Shown one piece after another: positions 17,257 to 26,007 of a stretch of DNA of 64,000 nt. The notes under the pieces were generated by a model. The model ran no database searches. It had not been told where the DNA came from and saw only the letters and a program-made list of their open reading frames with translations. Source of the DNA: Parachryseolinea silvisoli (lineage in GTDB: Bacteria; Bacteroidota; Bacteroidia; Cytophagales; Cyclobacteriaceae); assembly GCF_021190955.1 (NCBI RefSeq), contig NZ_JAIOAO010000003.1:992001-1056000 (forward strand). The letters run 5' to 3'. The translations under genes were made by a program, and so were the position numbers. How positions within the stretch are numbered: the stretch's first letter is position 1; each line of letters begins with the position of its first letter.

Positions 17257-17666
17257 TCAAAGGGTAATAGCTCTGGCGCGAGGAACGTGGCTTTCGCGTG
17301 TGCGGATTGGAAGATGTTCGTTTGATAATGTGTGTTGAGCAGATCTTTGAAGTTTGTCTTTAGCTGGCTGTTTTCCGAGAGGAAAGTGACAAAGTCAGAG
17401 CTGGACGATCGTATCTTGAAGTGCTGGACGGCATAGACGGCGGCTATAGTGACAGTCTCATTGTATTTATCGGCCGCGCCGACAGCCTTTGTATAGTGCT
17501 TTAGTTGCTGAACGACATGCTCGATGGCGGTTTCCAGTCCGTACTGGTTCAGATGGTTCCAGGCAAGCCGAAGATGGGCTTCATGGGTGAAGACAGCCGG
17601 GTCGAGCACGGCGTTGGCGAATTGTTGCTCGAATTGGGCGTCGGTCAGGGAATAATGACTTTTCAT
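17253..17666 (-). CDS. Hypothetical protein of a Bacteroidota family (137 aa)
   Basis: Start ATG 17666 (MKSHYSLTDAQF); the frame extends 18 codons upstream, but those residues do not resemble the family. The protein is mainly helical, with FTHEAHLRLAWNHLNQYG (about residues 26-43), KYNETVTIAAVYAVQHF (about 65-81) and a C-terminal FLAPELLPFD. I recognise this as a common small Bacteroidota protein of unknown function. The histidine/glutamate pair in THEAH could be catalytic or metal-binding, but that is speculation. Its stop overlaps that of the upstream convergent gene by four bases. Confidence 0.75.
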   Translation of the reverse strand: MKSHYSLTDAQFEQQFANAVLDPAVFTHEAHLRLAWNHLNQYGLETAIEHVVQQLKHYTKAVGAADKYNETVTIAAVYAVQHFKIRSSSSDFVTFLSENSQLKTNFKDLLNTHYQTNIFQSAHAKATFLAPELLPFD

Positions 17667-17734
17667 AGGAACTATATGTACGAAAGAAGCCGTGCCGGGG
17701 TTTTCTTTTCGGCGAAGCATAGTATTATTGTCTC

Positions 17735-18244
17735 ATGAAAATCAACTTAGAGGAGATCGCGATACGGATACACTTCCGGCCGACTGATCTCGGATACGTC
17801 ATTTATCTCCATGGTAAGCTATATCGCGAGGAATATGGCTATGGCGAGGCGTTCGAAGCCTACGTCAGCGACGGTCTCTTTGAGTTTTATAAAAATTATG
17901 ATCCTCGCATTGATCGCGTGTGGATCTGTGAGCATCAGGGCAGGATCGTTGGCTTTCTGCTATTGATGCATCGCGCGCACAATACTGCCCAGCTTCGTTA
18001 TTTCCTGCTCGACCGTGAGTATAGAGGCATCGGCCTGGGTAGGAGGCTGATGGACCTGTATATGAGCTTCCTGCAGGAGGTCGGCTACAGCGCCGCGTAT
18101 CTTTGGACGACAGATGACCTTCCCGCCGCCGCGCACCTCTACATGTCGTATGGATTCAAGCTGACGGAAGAGAGAGATTCGACCGCTTTTGGCATCCCGC
18201 TAAAGGAACGACGCTACGACCTTGCGCTCGCTTCCAAAAACTGA
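17735..18244 (+). CDS. GNAT family N-acetyltransferase
   Basis: Acetyl-CoA-dependent acyltransferase of 169 residues. The GNAT acetyl-CoA loop is in REYRGIGLGRRLMDLYMSFLQ (about residues 97-117), and the later AAAHLYMSYGFKLTEE section (about 132-148) is the usual final strand. It resembles the acetyltransferase half of MarR-GNAT fusions but lacks the MarR part. Substrate unknown. It starts 68 bases from the 17253 gene's ATG, in a divergent arrangement. Confidence 0.85.
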   Translation: MKINLEEIAIRIHFRPTDLGYVIYLHGKLYREEYGYGEAFEAYVSDGLFEFYKNYDPRIDRVWICEHQGRIVGFLLLMHRAHNTAQLRYFLLDREYRGIGLGRRLMDLYMSFLQEVGYSAAYLWTTDDLPAAAHLYMSYGFKLTEERDSTAFGIPLKERRYDLALASKN

Positions 18245-18259
18245 TATAAACCCCACGTC

Positions 18260-19957
18260 TTATTGAACAGCAAACTCGATCGTATCCTGCGTTCGCACGT
18301 TCCCCAGGAAATCAACCGCTTTGATCTTCAGTGAGTGCACGCCTTTTGTCATGAGCTTTACCGGTTGGGTGTATAGAACTTCCGGTTGCTGGTTCAATGA
18401 AAAGTAGATGGCCTTTGTGCCCACAGCTTTGTCGGTAGCGGCCATGTATAAGCTTGTGCCGGCGGCATAGATCGGAATCTCCTGTTCTTTGGCCACCAGC
18501 TTTTGGGTGCCTATTTTTTCGAGGCTTGTGTGGAAGAAAATCTCGGGCGCGGTATTATCCACGACGAAAAATGCTGTCTTTACTGCGGAGTTGTTGACAA
18601 GGTCTGTGCCGCTATAGGAGAGGGCGTGCTTTCCTTCCGTAAATACCGAGAACGGAGCTTCATACGTTGTTTCTACGCTGTTGTCTACTTTGTAGTCAAC
18701 GATCGCGCCACCCGATTCTGCGTCAAAGCTTTTTATCGTGAACAGTGTTTTTTCGGTCACAAAAAGCGTGTCGCGTGTGTAGACCTTGGGTATGCTGACG
18801 CTGTGCGTAACAACGGGCGGGGTATCATCAATATAGATGGCGGCGACTTGCTTGTCGGTCACGGTAGCGCCAACGTTGCCTACCTGGTCGACCGCCCGGT
18901 AGCGGATCGAATAGGTGCCTTGCTTCGAGGGCAATGCAAACGGGGCGGTGTAAACTTTCTCCGGCGCACCGTTGATGCTATAGAAGAGCTGTTTCACACC
19001 TGCTTTGTTGTCGGTGGCTTCCAGTGCGATCAATGTGCTGGTGCTGGCATACGAGCGCCCCTCGGACACCGCAAAGTCGGCATCGAACGAAGACTTTACT
19101 TCCGGACCTTTTGAATCCAGGTAAAAGGTAAACTGACGCGGTGATTCTGTATTGCCTACGTTGTCGGAGGAATAATAGGTGAGGGTGTGCTCACCGTCGG
19201 CCAGGCCGGCCGGTGAAATCCTCGTGGTATAGGCCAGTGGCTTGCCGCTGTCAAAATAGTATTCGGTCTTCTTCACACCCGACGCTTCGTCGCGGGGGAC
19301 CAGCGCGATCACAGCACGGGGCGAAAGGATTTGGCCATCCAGGTGGCCGCCGCTCACTTCGTGGGTCGAGGCAGGCGCCGTGAGGTCTACGGTAAAGGTT
19401 GCCCACCTGGGTTCTTCAACATTGCCGACGTTGTCGACTCCGAAGTATTTGACAGTATACTCTTTCTCATCGGACAATGCCACCGGCGAGGAAAGCTTGG
19501 TGTACGACGCCTGGTTGATCGACAGGTACGCGCCCTCCAATCCGGACATCTCGTCTTTGCCTTTTACAGAAATGGTGAGACCTTTCCCAAAGTAAACCTT
19601 CGCGGCCGCATGGCGTGTGGCTCCCAGCAGCTCCAATCCGGATACCGGCGCGATACCATCCGCGTTTACAGCAAAAGCAACCGTACTTTCTTTGGAGTGG
19701 TGATTGTCATCGTGTTTGATCAGGTGCTTGCCGTGGCCATCCCATTTCATGGCGTGGGCAGTTTCTTTGCCTTCCGTGAGCATGACCGCATCCGCTGAAC
19801 CGGGGGACGGCGACAACTGGAGATACACCGGCAAGGACAACGGCCAGTAGAGATTTCCCGCGGAGTCTTTATAAGGTTTCTTGTCGAAAGCAGGTAGATC
19901 TTGAGAGAATGCAGACACTACGAGACAGACAGCCAGCGTAGAGAAGATTAAGCGCAT
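18260..19957 (-). CDS. Secreted Ig-like repeat protein (OmpL47-type)
   Basis: Exported protein of 565 residues with signal peptide MRLIFSTLAVCLVVSAFSQ. After about residue 110 it consists of roughly five repeats of about 95 residues with the pattern DxxSGVKxxYYSxxG, YTxPxxLxxxGxHTLxYxSxDNVGNxE, then TFxVDxTAP. This is the OmpL47-type or bacterial Ig-like pattern seen in extracellular carbohydrate-active and adhesion proteins. There is no catalytic domain and no sorting domain at the C-terminus. Likely a periplasmic or cell-surface structural or binding protein. No partner is apparent in the neighbourhood. Confidence 0.82.
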   Translation of the reverse strand: MRLIFSTLAVCLVVSAFSQDLPAFDKKPYKDSAGNLYWPLSLPVYLQLSPSPGSADAVMLTEGKETAHAMKWDGHGKHLIKHDDNHHSKESTVAFAVNADGIAPVSGLELLGATRHAAAKVYFGKGLTISVKGKDEMSGLEGAYLSINQASYTKLSSPVALSDEKEYTVKYFGVDNVGNVEEPRWATFTVDLTAPASTHEVSGGHLDGQILSPRAVIALVPRDEASGVKKTEYYFDSGKPLAYTTRISPAGLADGEHTLTYYSSDNVGNTESPRQFTFYLDSKGPEVKSSFDADFAVSEGRSYASTSTLIALEATDNKAGVKQLFYSINGAPEKVYTAPFALPSKQGTYSIRYRAVDQVGNVGATVTDKQVAAIYIDDTPPVVTHSVSIPKVYTRDTLFVTEKTLFTIKSFDAESGGAIVDYKVDNSVETTYEAPFSVFTEGKHALSYSGTDLVNNSAVKTAFFVVDNTAPEIFFHTSLEKIGTQKLVAKEQEIPIYAAGTSLYMAATDKAVGTKAIYFSLNQQPEVLYTQPVKLMTKGVHSLKIKAVDFLGNVRTQDTIEFAVQ

Positions 19958-20437
19958 ATAGATTTAAGGTTCTGGTTGTGTTAGGCAGAGTCAAAATAAA
20001 AAAATATTGTCTAAAATGTCATCTTCACTCGTTTCCGCCCACGGGCCGGGTATACATGATAGGCCTCAACAACCACCCCGGCAGGCGAAAATCTACAAAT
20101 GTCAGCCAAAAAGTACTTTTACTATTGCCCAACGTCAACGGCAAATTCTTACGCCCAAGTCCCTCATTCCCACCGGCAACGCGGGAGAAGTCAGCGGCCG
20201 GTCCGATCTGCGCTCCAAGAGGCTGCATAGGAAGGGGACATAAATCGAGCAGATTACGTTCGTTTCCAACAGGTGTCACAAATAGTAAATCTGTATCCCC
20301 CGGAGCGACCTCAAACCGCTACCGGCGGAAGCCAGCCACCAGGTTTTACTGCCGAAAGAAATTAATTTTAAGGCGCCTCGTTTGGGGAGAGTGTATCGTT
20401 GTGTTACTTATTGCCAAACGCTTCAACCAAGCCCCTC
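19958..20437. other. Long gene-free region (480 bp)
   Basis: Lies between the divergent Ig-like and GH2 genes. On the minus strand 20025-20318 is open without a stop (about 97 codons, no ATG near its beginning), but the encoded residues match nothing I know. The plus strand also stays open over much of it. No credible gene; the right end must carry the GH2 promoter. Confidence 0.45.
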
Positions 20438-22267
20438 ATGAGAAAAATAAGGACTCTTTTCTGCTGTTTGCTGCTGGGTATCGTTGCCCTGGAAATCTCC
20501 AACGCCCAGGTGGCAAAATTGCCAACCCAGTGGACCAAAACGGCCATGAAAGCAGAGGTTCCCTTTCCGGAATATCCCCGCCCGCAGCTGCGCCGAAACG
20601 ATTGGATGTGTTTGAATGGCCCATGGGACTATGCCGGTGGCCCCCACGTAGCAAGCGCGCAGGATCCCCAGCAGCCGATTGCTTTCGGCGGCAAAGTCGA
20701 GCAGATATTGGTGCCGTACTGTCCGGAGTCGATACTTTCCGGAATCGAACGGAAGCAGGAGATCAATATGTGGTATCGCAGGAGCGTTGAAATTCCGTCG
20801 TCGTGGAGTGGCAAGCTGGTCATCCTGCACTTCGATGCCGTCGACCACCACGCGACGGTGTTTGTAAACGGGCAAAGGGTTGGAACGCACGCCGGGGGGT
20901 ACGATGCGTTTAGCATCAACATTACGCCATTCTTAAAAGCAGGGGCAAACACCCTGGTCGTGGCAGCGCATGATCCGAACGATGGACGCACACCCAGCGG
21001 GAAGAACGGACCACGGGGTGATTATACGTTTACATCGGGCATCTGGCAAACCGTTTGGCTGGAGCCGGTCAACAAAAACTATATCAGCAACATCCGGGTA
21101 ACCCCCGAGCTGGCAAACAGCCGCCTGAAAGTACAGGTAAACGCGGGCACTGCAAAAGTATCCGCGGTGGCACGCATAGGCAAAAAGGCAATTGCCACCG
21201 CGGCAGGCGAGACCGGAGTGGCCTTTTACATTCCTATCAAGAATCCCAGGCTGTGGTCACCCGACGATCCATTTTTATATGACCTGACACTCTCCTTACA
21301 GGATGAGACAGGCAAGATTACGGATGAGGTCACCAGCTATTTTGGAATGCGCGACATCCGGTTGGGCGAGGTGAACGGTGTCATCCGGCCGCTGCTAAAC
21401 AATGAATTTGTCATGCAGGTCGGGCTCCTGGACCAGGGCTACTGGCCGGATGGTATTCTGACGGCACCCACGGATGCAGCATTAAAATACGATGTGGAGT
21501 TTACCAAACGGGCAGGGTATAATCTGATCCGAAAGCACATGAAGACCGAGCCCCAGCGGTTTTACTATTGGGCGGACAAGCTGGGATTATTGGTATGGCA
21601 GGATATGCCGGCCATCTGGTATCAGCACGAAGATACGGCCCGGGTACGCGCAAACTTTCGAAGAGAATTCAAAAATATCATCGACGATCATTACAATTCC
21701 CCGAGCATTGTTGCCTGGGTACCCTTCAACGAAAACTGGGGAGCGTTTGACGTGCGGGAGATCACGGACTGGACAAAACGCTATGATCCGTCACGACTGG
21801 TAAACGGTAACTCCGGTTTCAATAATAATCCCGGATATCAGCAGGCCTATGGTGATCCCGGGAATGGGGACTTTGTCGATACACATATTTACATCGGTCC
21901 GAACGATGCGTCCGTGCCCGATGCGAAACGGGCAGCCTCTTTGGGCGAGTTCGGCGGCCTGGGATTGTACGTCCGGGGGCATATGTGGCCGGTGGAGAAT
22001 AACGCCTACGATTATGAGCCAACAAAGGCTGCACTTACGGACCGGTATATACTCCTGATGAATCAGGTCGAGCAATTAATGAAGTACAAAGGGCTCAGCG
22101 TTGCCATCTATACCCAAACCACCGATGTGGAGCATGAGGTGAATGGTTTATTGACCTATGACCGCGCGTTCGAGAAAATGGAGGTGAAACGGATACAGGA
22201 GGTGAATCAGGCCGTGATTCAGGAAAGCAAAAAGATGAACACGGGCAAGGTCGTTCCGCTACGGTAA
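20438..22267 (+). CDS. Glycoside hydrolase family 2 protein
   Basis: Exported glycosidase of about 609 residues. I chose ATG 20438 because it opens a signal peptide (MRKIRTLFCCLLLGIVALEISNAQ); an upstream GTG-led frame from 20399 is less likely. Domain order is as in GH2: an N-terminal sugar-binding jelly roll (about 60-215, WYRRSVEIPSSW, HFDAVDHHATVFVNG), an Ig-like domain (about 215-310) and a TIM barrel (about 315-600). The acid/base glutamate is in VPFNENWG (about 434) and the nucleophile in LGEFGGLGL (about 503). Typical activities are beta-galactosidase, beta-mannosidase or beta-glucuronidase; the exact one is not clear. Confidence 0.88.
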   Translation: MRKIRTLFCCLLLGIVALEISNAQVAKLPTQWTKTAMKAEVPFPEYPRPQLRRNDWMCLNGPWDYAGGPHVASAQDPQQPIAFGGKVEQILVPYCPESILSGIERKQEINMWYRRSVEIPSSWSGKLVILHFDAVDHHATVFVNGQRVGTHAGGYDAFSINITPFLKAGANTLVVAAHDPNDGRTPSGKNGPRGDYTFTSGIWQTVWLEPVNKNYISNIRVTPELANSRLKVQVNAGTAKVSAVARIGKKAIATAAGETGVAFYIPIKNPRLWSPDDPFLYDLTLSLQDETGKITDEVTSYFGMRDIRLGEVNGVIRPLLNNEFVMQVGLLDQGYWPDGILTAPTDAALKYDVEFTKRAGYNLIRKHMKTEPQRFYYWADKLGLLVWQDMPAIWYQHEDTARVRANFRREFKNIIDDHYNSPSIVAWVPFNENWGAFDVREITDWTKRYDPSRLVNGNSGFNNNPGYQQAYGDPGNGDFVDTHIYIGPNDASVPDAKRAASLGEFGGLGLYVRGHMWPVENNAYDYEPTKAALTDRYILLMNQVEQLMKYKGLSVAIYTQTTDVEHEVNGLLTYDRAFEKMEVKRIQEVNQAVIQESKKMNTGKVVPLR

Positions 22268-22272
22268 CGAGT

Positions 22273-22331
22273 CTGGGGCTCTAACCCCAGGCCTGGCAGG
22301 TACGGTTTTTTTCTTCGCTCACGGTAAAACC
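22273..22331. terminator. Hairpins after the GH2 gene
   Basis: Two hairpins follow the stop: CTGGGG...CCCCAG (22273-22290) and ACGGTTTT...AAAACCGT (22302-22331). They probably end the GH2 transcript; the second also precedes the small gene starting at 22339. Confidence 0.4.
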
Positions 22332-22338
22332 GTGTGTT

Positions 22339-22578
22339 ATGAATCTCCATGCCATAAAAACGATCTGTAGTAAAATCTACCACACCTTTTCGACAGAGGG
22401 TGCCCAGGAAATACCGGCATCCGACCTCTCGCTGCTGATCGCTTATCTGAACGTATCGCCCACCACGGTGTATTGCATGGAGGTGGATGAAGCCGGCTTT
22501 ATTTTCTCGACCCGGACTGCGTCGTTCCGGTATCATCACGACGAGAAGCCCGAGGAGCGCCTAATTGATGTTGTTTAG
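22339..22578 (+). CDS. Small hypothetical protein (79 aa)
   Basis: Unrecognised. The codons look like those of real genes here, and the sequence has a helical first half (MNLHAIKTICSKIYHTF, SDLSLLIAYL) and a strand-rich second half. It overlaps the convergent SMI1/KNR4 gene by 18 bases at its end, so one of the two may be wrong at the 3' end. It lies 71 bases after the GH2 stop in the same direction. Confidence 0.4.
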   Translation: MNLHAIKTICSKIYHTFSTEGAQEIPASDLSLLIAYLNVSPTTVYCMEVDEAGFIFSTRTASFRYHHDEKPEERLIDVV

Positions 22579-23105
22579 TTTCGCACGAATTTCGTCGAGC
22601 CAGTCATCCAGCCCGCCGGCATCTAATACGTTACCTTGAAGAAACCGGCTAAGGTATTCGTGTAGTGACGATGTTAGTATAAGTCCCGGGTAAGCGTCAT
22701 TAAATATCTCGTATCGACCATCTCCCGCAAGCCGCATGCCCCACATGTCTGCATAAACCAGGTACTCGGCAAAGTAAAACCAATTAGGCCCAAAGTGCTT
22801 TTGATCTTGTACGATTCCGGAAAGGGGTATAAAATAAAAAAAAACAACTCTTCGTTACATTGAAAGCCGTTGCATACGGTGTAGAACGTTTTAAAGTCTG
22901 CCGGCAGTGAAAAGCCTATTTGTCTTTCAAAAATTGCGATCTGGTCGGGCGTTGCCGGTGGATTAACCTCAATTTCGCTGGCGCGATGTTTTAAAACGAT
23001 AGCATCAATTAATTCCTTCATTTCTGGTGCTGCTGCTTTTTGCTGTACTTCTGTCAGGGAGTTGCTAAGATAATGATTCAGGATAATAGTCAGCGTAGTG
23101 GTCAT
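22561..23105 (-). pseudogene. SMI1/KNR4 family protein, frameshifted at a 9-base homopolymer
   Basis: SMI1/KNR4 proteins often act as immunity proteins for secreted toxins. From ATG 23105 the frame encodes about 85 residues of the family (IAIFERQIGFSLPADFKTFYTVCNG is the hallmark) and then derails at a run of nine A on the plus strand (22836-22844). In another frame the expected remainder follows without a stop: YFIPLSGIVQDQKHFGPNW, FYFAEYLVYADMWGMRLAGD, down to the natural stop at 22561. One extra or two fewer bases in the run would restore a protein of about 181 residues. Its ATG overlaps the TGA of the upstream barrel gene, so they are coupled. Slippage, phase variation or sequencing error could all explain it. 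Confidence 0.85.
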
Positions 23106-23803
23106 CCCTTAAACGCCCAAACGACACCGGTCGATAGCCCAACCGCGAACAGATATTCTTTTGTGTGATCGTCTGTTGAGATCGATTTAAAGTAATGTTC
23201 AAAAAAAGGCTCTGCCCGGACGGAGAATTTCCTGCCCAGGGCATATTCCAACCCGGCGCCCAGGGTAGCCGACCAGGTAAATTTGGCGAAGCCTACGGTC
23301 TTGGCTGAGGCGTGGTGATCACCACCCAGGTCGACCTTTGTCTTGCGCGAAAGGAATACGCTCGTGGTGACGCCACCCACTGCGTATACGCGCAGGTTAT
23401 CATGGGTCTTGAGGGTATAATTTATATGCAGGGGAATCGCCAGGAATTTATAGCGATAGATGGTGCGGCTCTTTTCGGGCAGACCTGCCGCATCTCCTGA
23501 CCAGGTAAGATCTTCATAACGCGTTTTGATGCTGTGGTTGGCATACTCCACGCCGCCCAGTAAGTCGATACGATTGTTGATATGATAGCGCACTTGCGCG
23601 CGTGCCTTAAAACCAGTGCCGGGCACTTCATTGTCGCGCAGGGATTCCAACCATCGACCGTCGGCATCGTACTGCAGCGAGCGATAGCTGTATTGTGGTG
23701 AGAAGGTAAGCACCAATCCCGTAAACCGGCGGACCTTTGTAGTGTCCTGTGCGATGGCTGCTATCGGAAAAGTCAGTATGATCAGTACAATGAAATATTT
23801 CAT
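23102..23803 (-). CDS. Outer-membrane beta-barrel protein (PorT-like)
   Basis: Exported beta-barrel of 233 residues. ATG 23803 gives a clean signal peptide (MKYFIVLIILTFPIAAIAQD); a longer frame upstream overlaps the cytochrome gene and lacks one. The mature part has alternating strands (FKARAQVRYHINNRIDLLGGVEYANHS, FLAIPLHINYTLKTHDNLRV) and ends in a strand, VGLSTGVVWAFKG, as in PorT-like outer-membrane proteins. It starts one base after the stop of the diheme cytochrome gene, and its TGA overlaps the ATG of the SMI1/KNR4 gene, so the three are one operon. Confidence 0.8.
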   Translation of the reverse strand: MKYFIVLIILTFPIAAIAQDTTKVRRFTGLVLTFSPQYSYRSLQYDADGRWLESLRDNEVPGTGFKARAQVRYHINNRIDLLGGVEYANHSIKTRYEDLTWSGDAAGLPEKSRTIYRYKFLAIPLHINYTLKTHDNLRVYAVGGVTTSVFLSRKTKVDLGGDHHASAKTVGFAKFTWSATLGAGLEYALGRKFSVRAEPFFEHYFKSISTDDHTKEYLFAVGLSTGVVWAFKG

Positions 23804-23804
23804 G

Positions 23805-24827
23805 CTACAGGCTTTTGATATAGGACCGGATGAGCTCAAGCGCTTCTTCGTGCACCACGGAGGTGCCAATCAGGGGCATACGTCCTTCCGACAACTGGTC
23901 AATGATCTCGTCACGCTTTCCGGATATACCTGTATTCGACAAGGAAGCGGTATACTCCAGCTGCAGCCGGTCGCCGTCTTCAAAGCCACCGCTGCGATGG
24001 CAATGCGCGCAATTCACATCCAGGTAAGCGCGGGCCCGTTCTTCCAGGCTATACGTTGTATTCTGCCATGGGGGTAGTGCCATGATTTGTGTAGGATCTA
24101 CCGTGTCCAGGATACCTTGCTGCTGGAAGTAGGAGAGTTGGTTTATGTTAGCACCATCACGTGATACATCCTTATTCAGATTTCGGAGCTTGGGGCCGAT
24201 CGGTATAATGGCGTCGTCGGATGAATGGCAAGTGGCACACTCGTGGTTGGAGGGTACGCGATAGGAAATGACTTTTCCTGTGCCGCGCTCGTCTATCCAG
24301 TTCACGGTTTTGTTAAGCCCCGAAGTCACCAGCCGGGCGTCGGTCTGCGCGTCGTTCCAGAGGTAGGTGCCCACGTTCCAGGTTTCTCCGGATTTAATCT
24401 CCAGGCGCGTCTCAATCAGTTGTCGCCCTTTAGACGTGTCGCGTTTGTCACGATAATAGTAAAATGTCTTTACCAGGATGGTTCCGTCGGGAAAGTTCGG
24501 CAAGCCATCTTGTTGCGGCCCGAGGACCTGTCCGGACGGAACCTTCACGAGGCGCTGTTTTTCGGAGTAGTCGGAGAAGAGCTCTGTCGATAACTCATAT
24601 AAGTGAAAACCTGCTGTGGGCTGGAGTGCCGCCGGATTTCCCTCGAAGATGTGGTAGTCCGACAGGACTGGTTGCAGGGCCACGGTATTTTCGATGTGGG
24701 CCAGACCGTCTTCGTCGCATGCGGTCACGATAAACGCCAGCAGTGCTGTCGCGATCAGACCGTTTAATGCGAAGTACTTCCAGGAGAACAGTGGTTGTCG
24801 TGCGTCCATGGCTTTCTCGGTTATCAT
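23805..24827 (-). CDS. SO2930-family diheme c-type cytochrome (lipoprotein)
   Basis: Exported cytochrome of about 340 residues. Two CxxCH haem sites are present: CATCHSS (about residue 196) and CAHCHRS (about residue 273). The family words YELSTELFSDYSEKQRLVKVP and NFPDGTILVKTFYY are visible (about residues 75-125). The N-terminus has a hydrophobic helix ending in a lipobox (FIVTACDED), so it is lipid-anchored. The start may be ATG 24827 or ATG 24809; the open frame reaches further upstream to 24959 but overlaps the MnmH start there. It heads a three-gene operon with a barrel and a SMI1 protein. Probably a periplasmic electron carrier. Confidence 0.87.
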   Translation of the reverse strand: MITEKAMDARQPLFSWKYFALNGLIATALLAFIVTACDEDGLAHIENTVALQPVLSDYHIFEGNPAALQPTAGFHLYELSTELFSDYSEKQRLVKVPSGQVLGPQQDGLPNFPDGTILVKTFYYYRDKRDTSKGRQLIETRLEIKSGETWNVGTYLWNDAQTDARLVTSGLNKTVNWIDERGTGKVISYRVPSNHECATCHSSDDAIIPIGPKLRNLNKDVSRDGANINQLSYFQQQGILDTVDPTQIMALPPWQNTTYSLEERARAYLDVNCAHCHRSGGFEDGDRLQLEYTASLSNTGISGKRDEIIDQLSEGRMPLIGTSVVHEEALELIRSYIKSL

Positions 24828-24950
24828 GTACAAGCCTAGGACAACCGAAAAAACATTTACCCTCTGGATCTGCGAAAATATTCTGACGTGAGTTCCGTGT
24901 GTTAAAATCTCCACATTTTTCTTTTCTTTGTTCTCTACGCAAGCCGACCA

Positions 24951-25994
24951 GTGATCCACCCGATAACCATCAACGATTTTATGTGTCTACAAGCGTCGGT
25001 CCCGCTGGCGGATGTACGCACTCCCGCGGAGTTTGCGCAAGGCCATGTACCGGGCGCCTTTAATCTGCCGCTGTTTAGTAATGAAGAACGGATAACGGTT
25101 GGCACCACCTATAAGCAGGTGGGAAAGGAGGCAGCGATCTTACTGGGGTTCGATCTGACCGGACCAAAATGGTCGGGGTTTATCCGGCAGGCACTGGCGG
25201 CAGCGCCGCAAAAGAAGATCGCCGTGCATTGCTGGCGCGGTGGTATGCGAAGCGGAGCCATGGCCTGGGCACTGGATCTATATGGTTTTGAAGTTTATCT
25301 GCTACAGGGTGGATATAAGCAATACAGGCGGTGGGTGCTTGACCAATTCGAGGTAACGTATGCACTGGTTGTATTGGGCGGTATGACGGGCTCTGGAAAG
25401 ACCCGCATCCTGCACGAGCTCCAAACGTTGGGGGAGCAGGTGATTGATTTAGAAGCGCTCGCGCAACACCAGGGCTCATCCTACGGCAGCCTCAATAAAC
25501 TGGTGCAGCCTACACAAGAGCAGTTTGAGAATAACCTTGCCCGGCAGCTGCGCAGGCTCGACCGGCAACGGTATACATGGGTCGAGGATGAAAGCTCGAC
25601 AATTGGAAAATGTATGATTCCCAGGCCGGTCTGGAACCAACTGACGGGGGCCTTCCTGGTGGATATACAGATGAACGCCACGCAGCGTATCGAGGCACTG
25701 GTGCGGGAGTATGGGGCGTTGGATCGGGATTTTTTGATCGCCGGCACCGAACGCATCCGCAAACGGCTGGGCCACGACCACGCCAGGAATGCGATCACGG
25801 CAATACAGGAAGGCCGGATGGAAGACTTCATCCGGGAAGTACTAACGTACTATGACAAGACCTATCGCACCAGCCTGGCGCAGCGCACGGCCGATCGGAT
25901 TCTGACCGTGGTGCTGAAAGATCAGGCCAACCATCACGACAATGCCCGGGTGGTGCGACAAGCCTTTGAGGCCGTGCCTCCGGTAAACAAATGA
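24951..25994 (+). CDS. mnmH: tRNA 2-selenouridine synthase
   Basis: Converts 2-thiouridine at tRNA wobble positions to 2-selenouridine using selenophosphate. 347 residues, GTG start. An N-terminal rhodanese domain (about 1-130) carries the catalytic cysteine in [11 protein letters not shown] (about residue 88). A second P-loop domain has the Walker [13 protein letters not shown] (about residue 145). The HQGSSYGS and [10 protein letters not shown] words are typical of the family. It is followed directly by selD, which supplies the selenophosphate; only 13 bases separate the stop from the selD ATG. No selA, selB or Sec tRNA is in this window, so selenium use here points to tRNA modification. 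Confidence 0.93.
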   Translation: MIHPITINDFMCLQASVPLADVRTPAEFAQGHVPGAFNLPLFSNEERITVGTTYKQVGKEAAILLGFDLTGPKWSGFIRQALAAAPQKKIAVHCWRGGMRSGAMAWALDLYGFEVYLLQGGYKQYRRWVLDQFEVTYALVVLGGMTGSGKTRILHELQTLGEQVIDLEALAQHQGSSYGSLNKLVQPTQEQFENNLARQLRRLDRQRYTWVEDESSTIGKCMIPRPVWNQLTGAFLVDIQMNATQRIEALVREYGALDRDFLIAGTERIRKRLGHDHARNAITAIQEGRMEDFIREVLTYYDKTYRTSLAQRTADRILTVVLKDQANHHDNARVVRQAFEAVPPVNK

Positions 25995-26007
25995 TTTGAC
26001 CGAAACG

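Noticed and set aside
19978-20790. A 270-codon plus-strand frame over the gene-free region and the GH2 start
   Set aside because: It overlaps the GH2 signal peptide in another frame and shows no protein-like pattern; it is treated as non-coding.
22561-23105. SMI1/KNR4 gene as proof of a toxin-immunity locus
   Set aside because: No toxin gene with an export domain is nearby; SMI1 domains have other roles as well.
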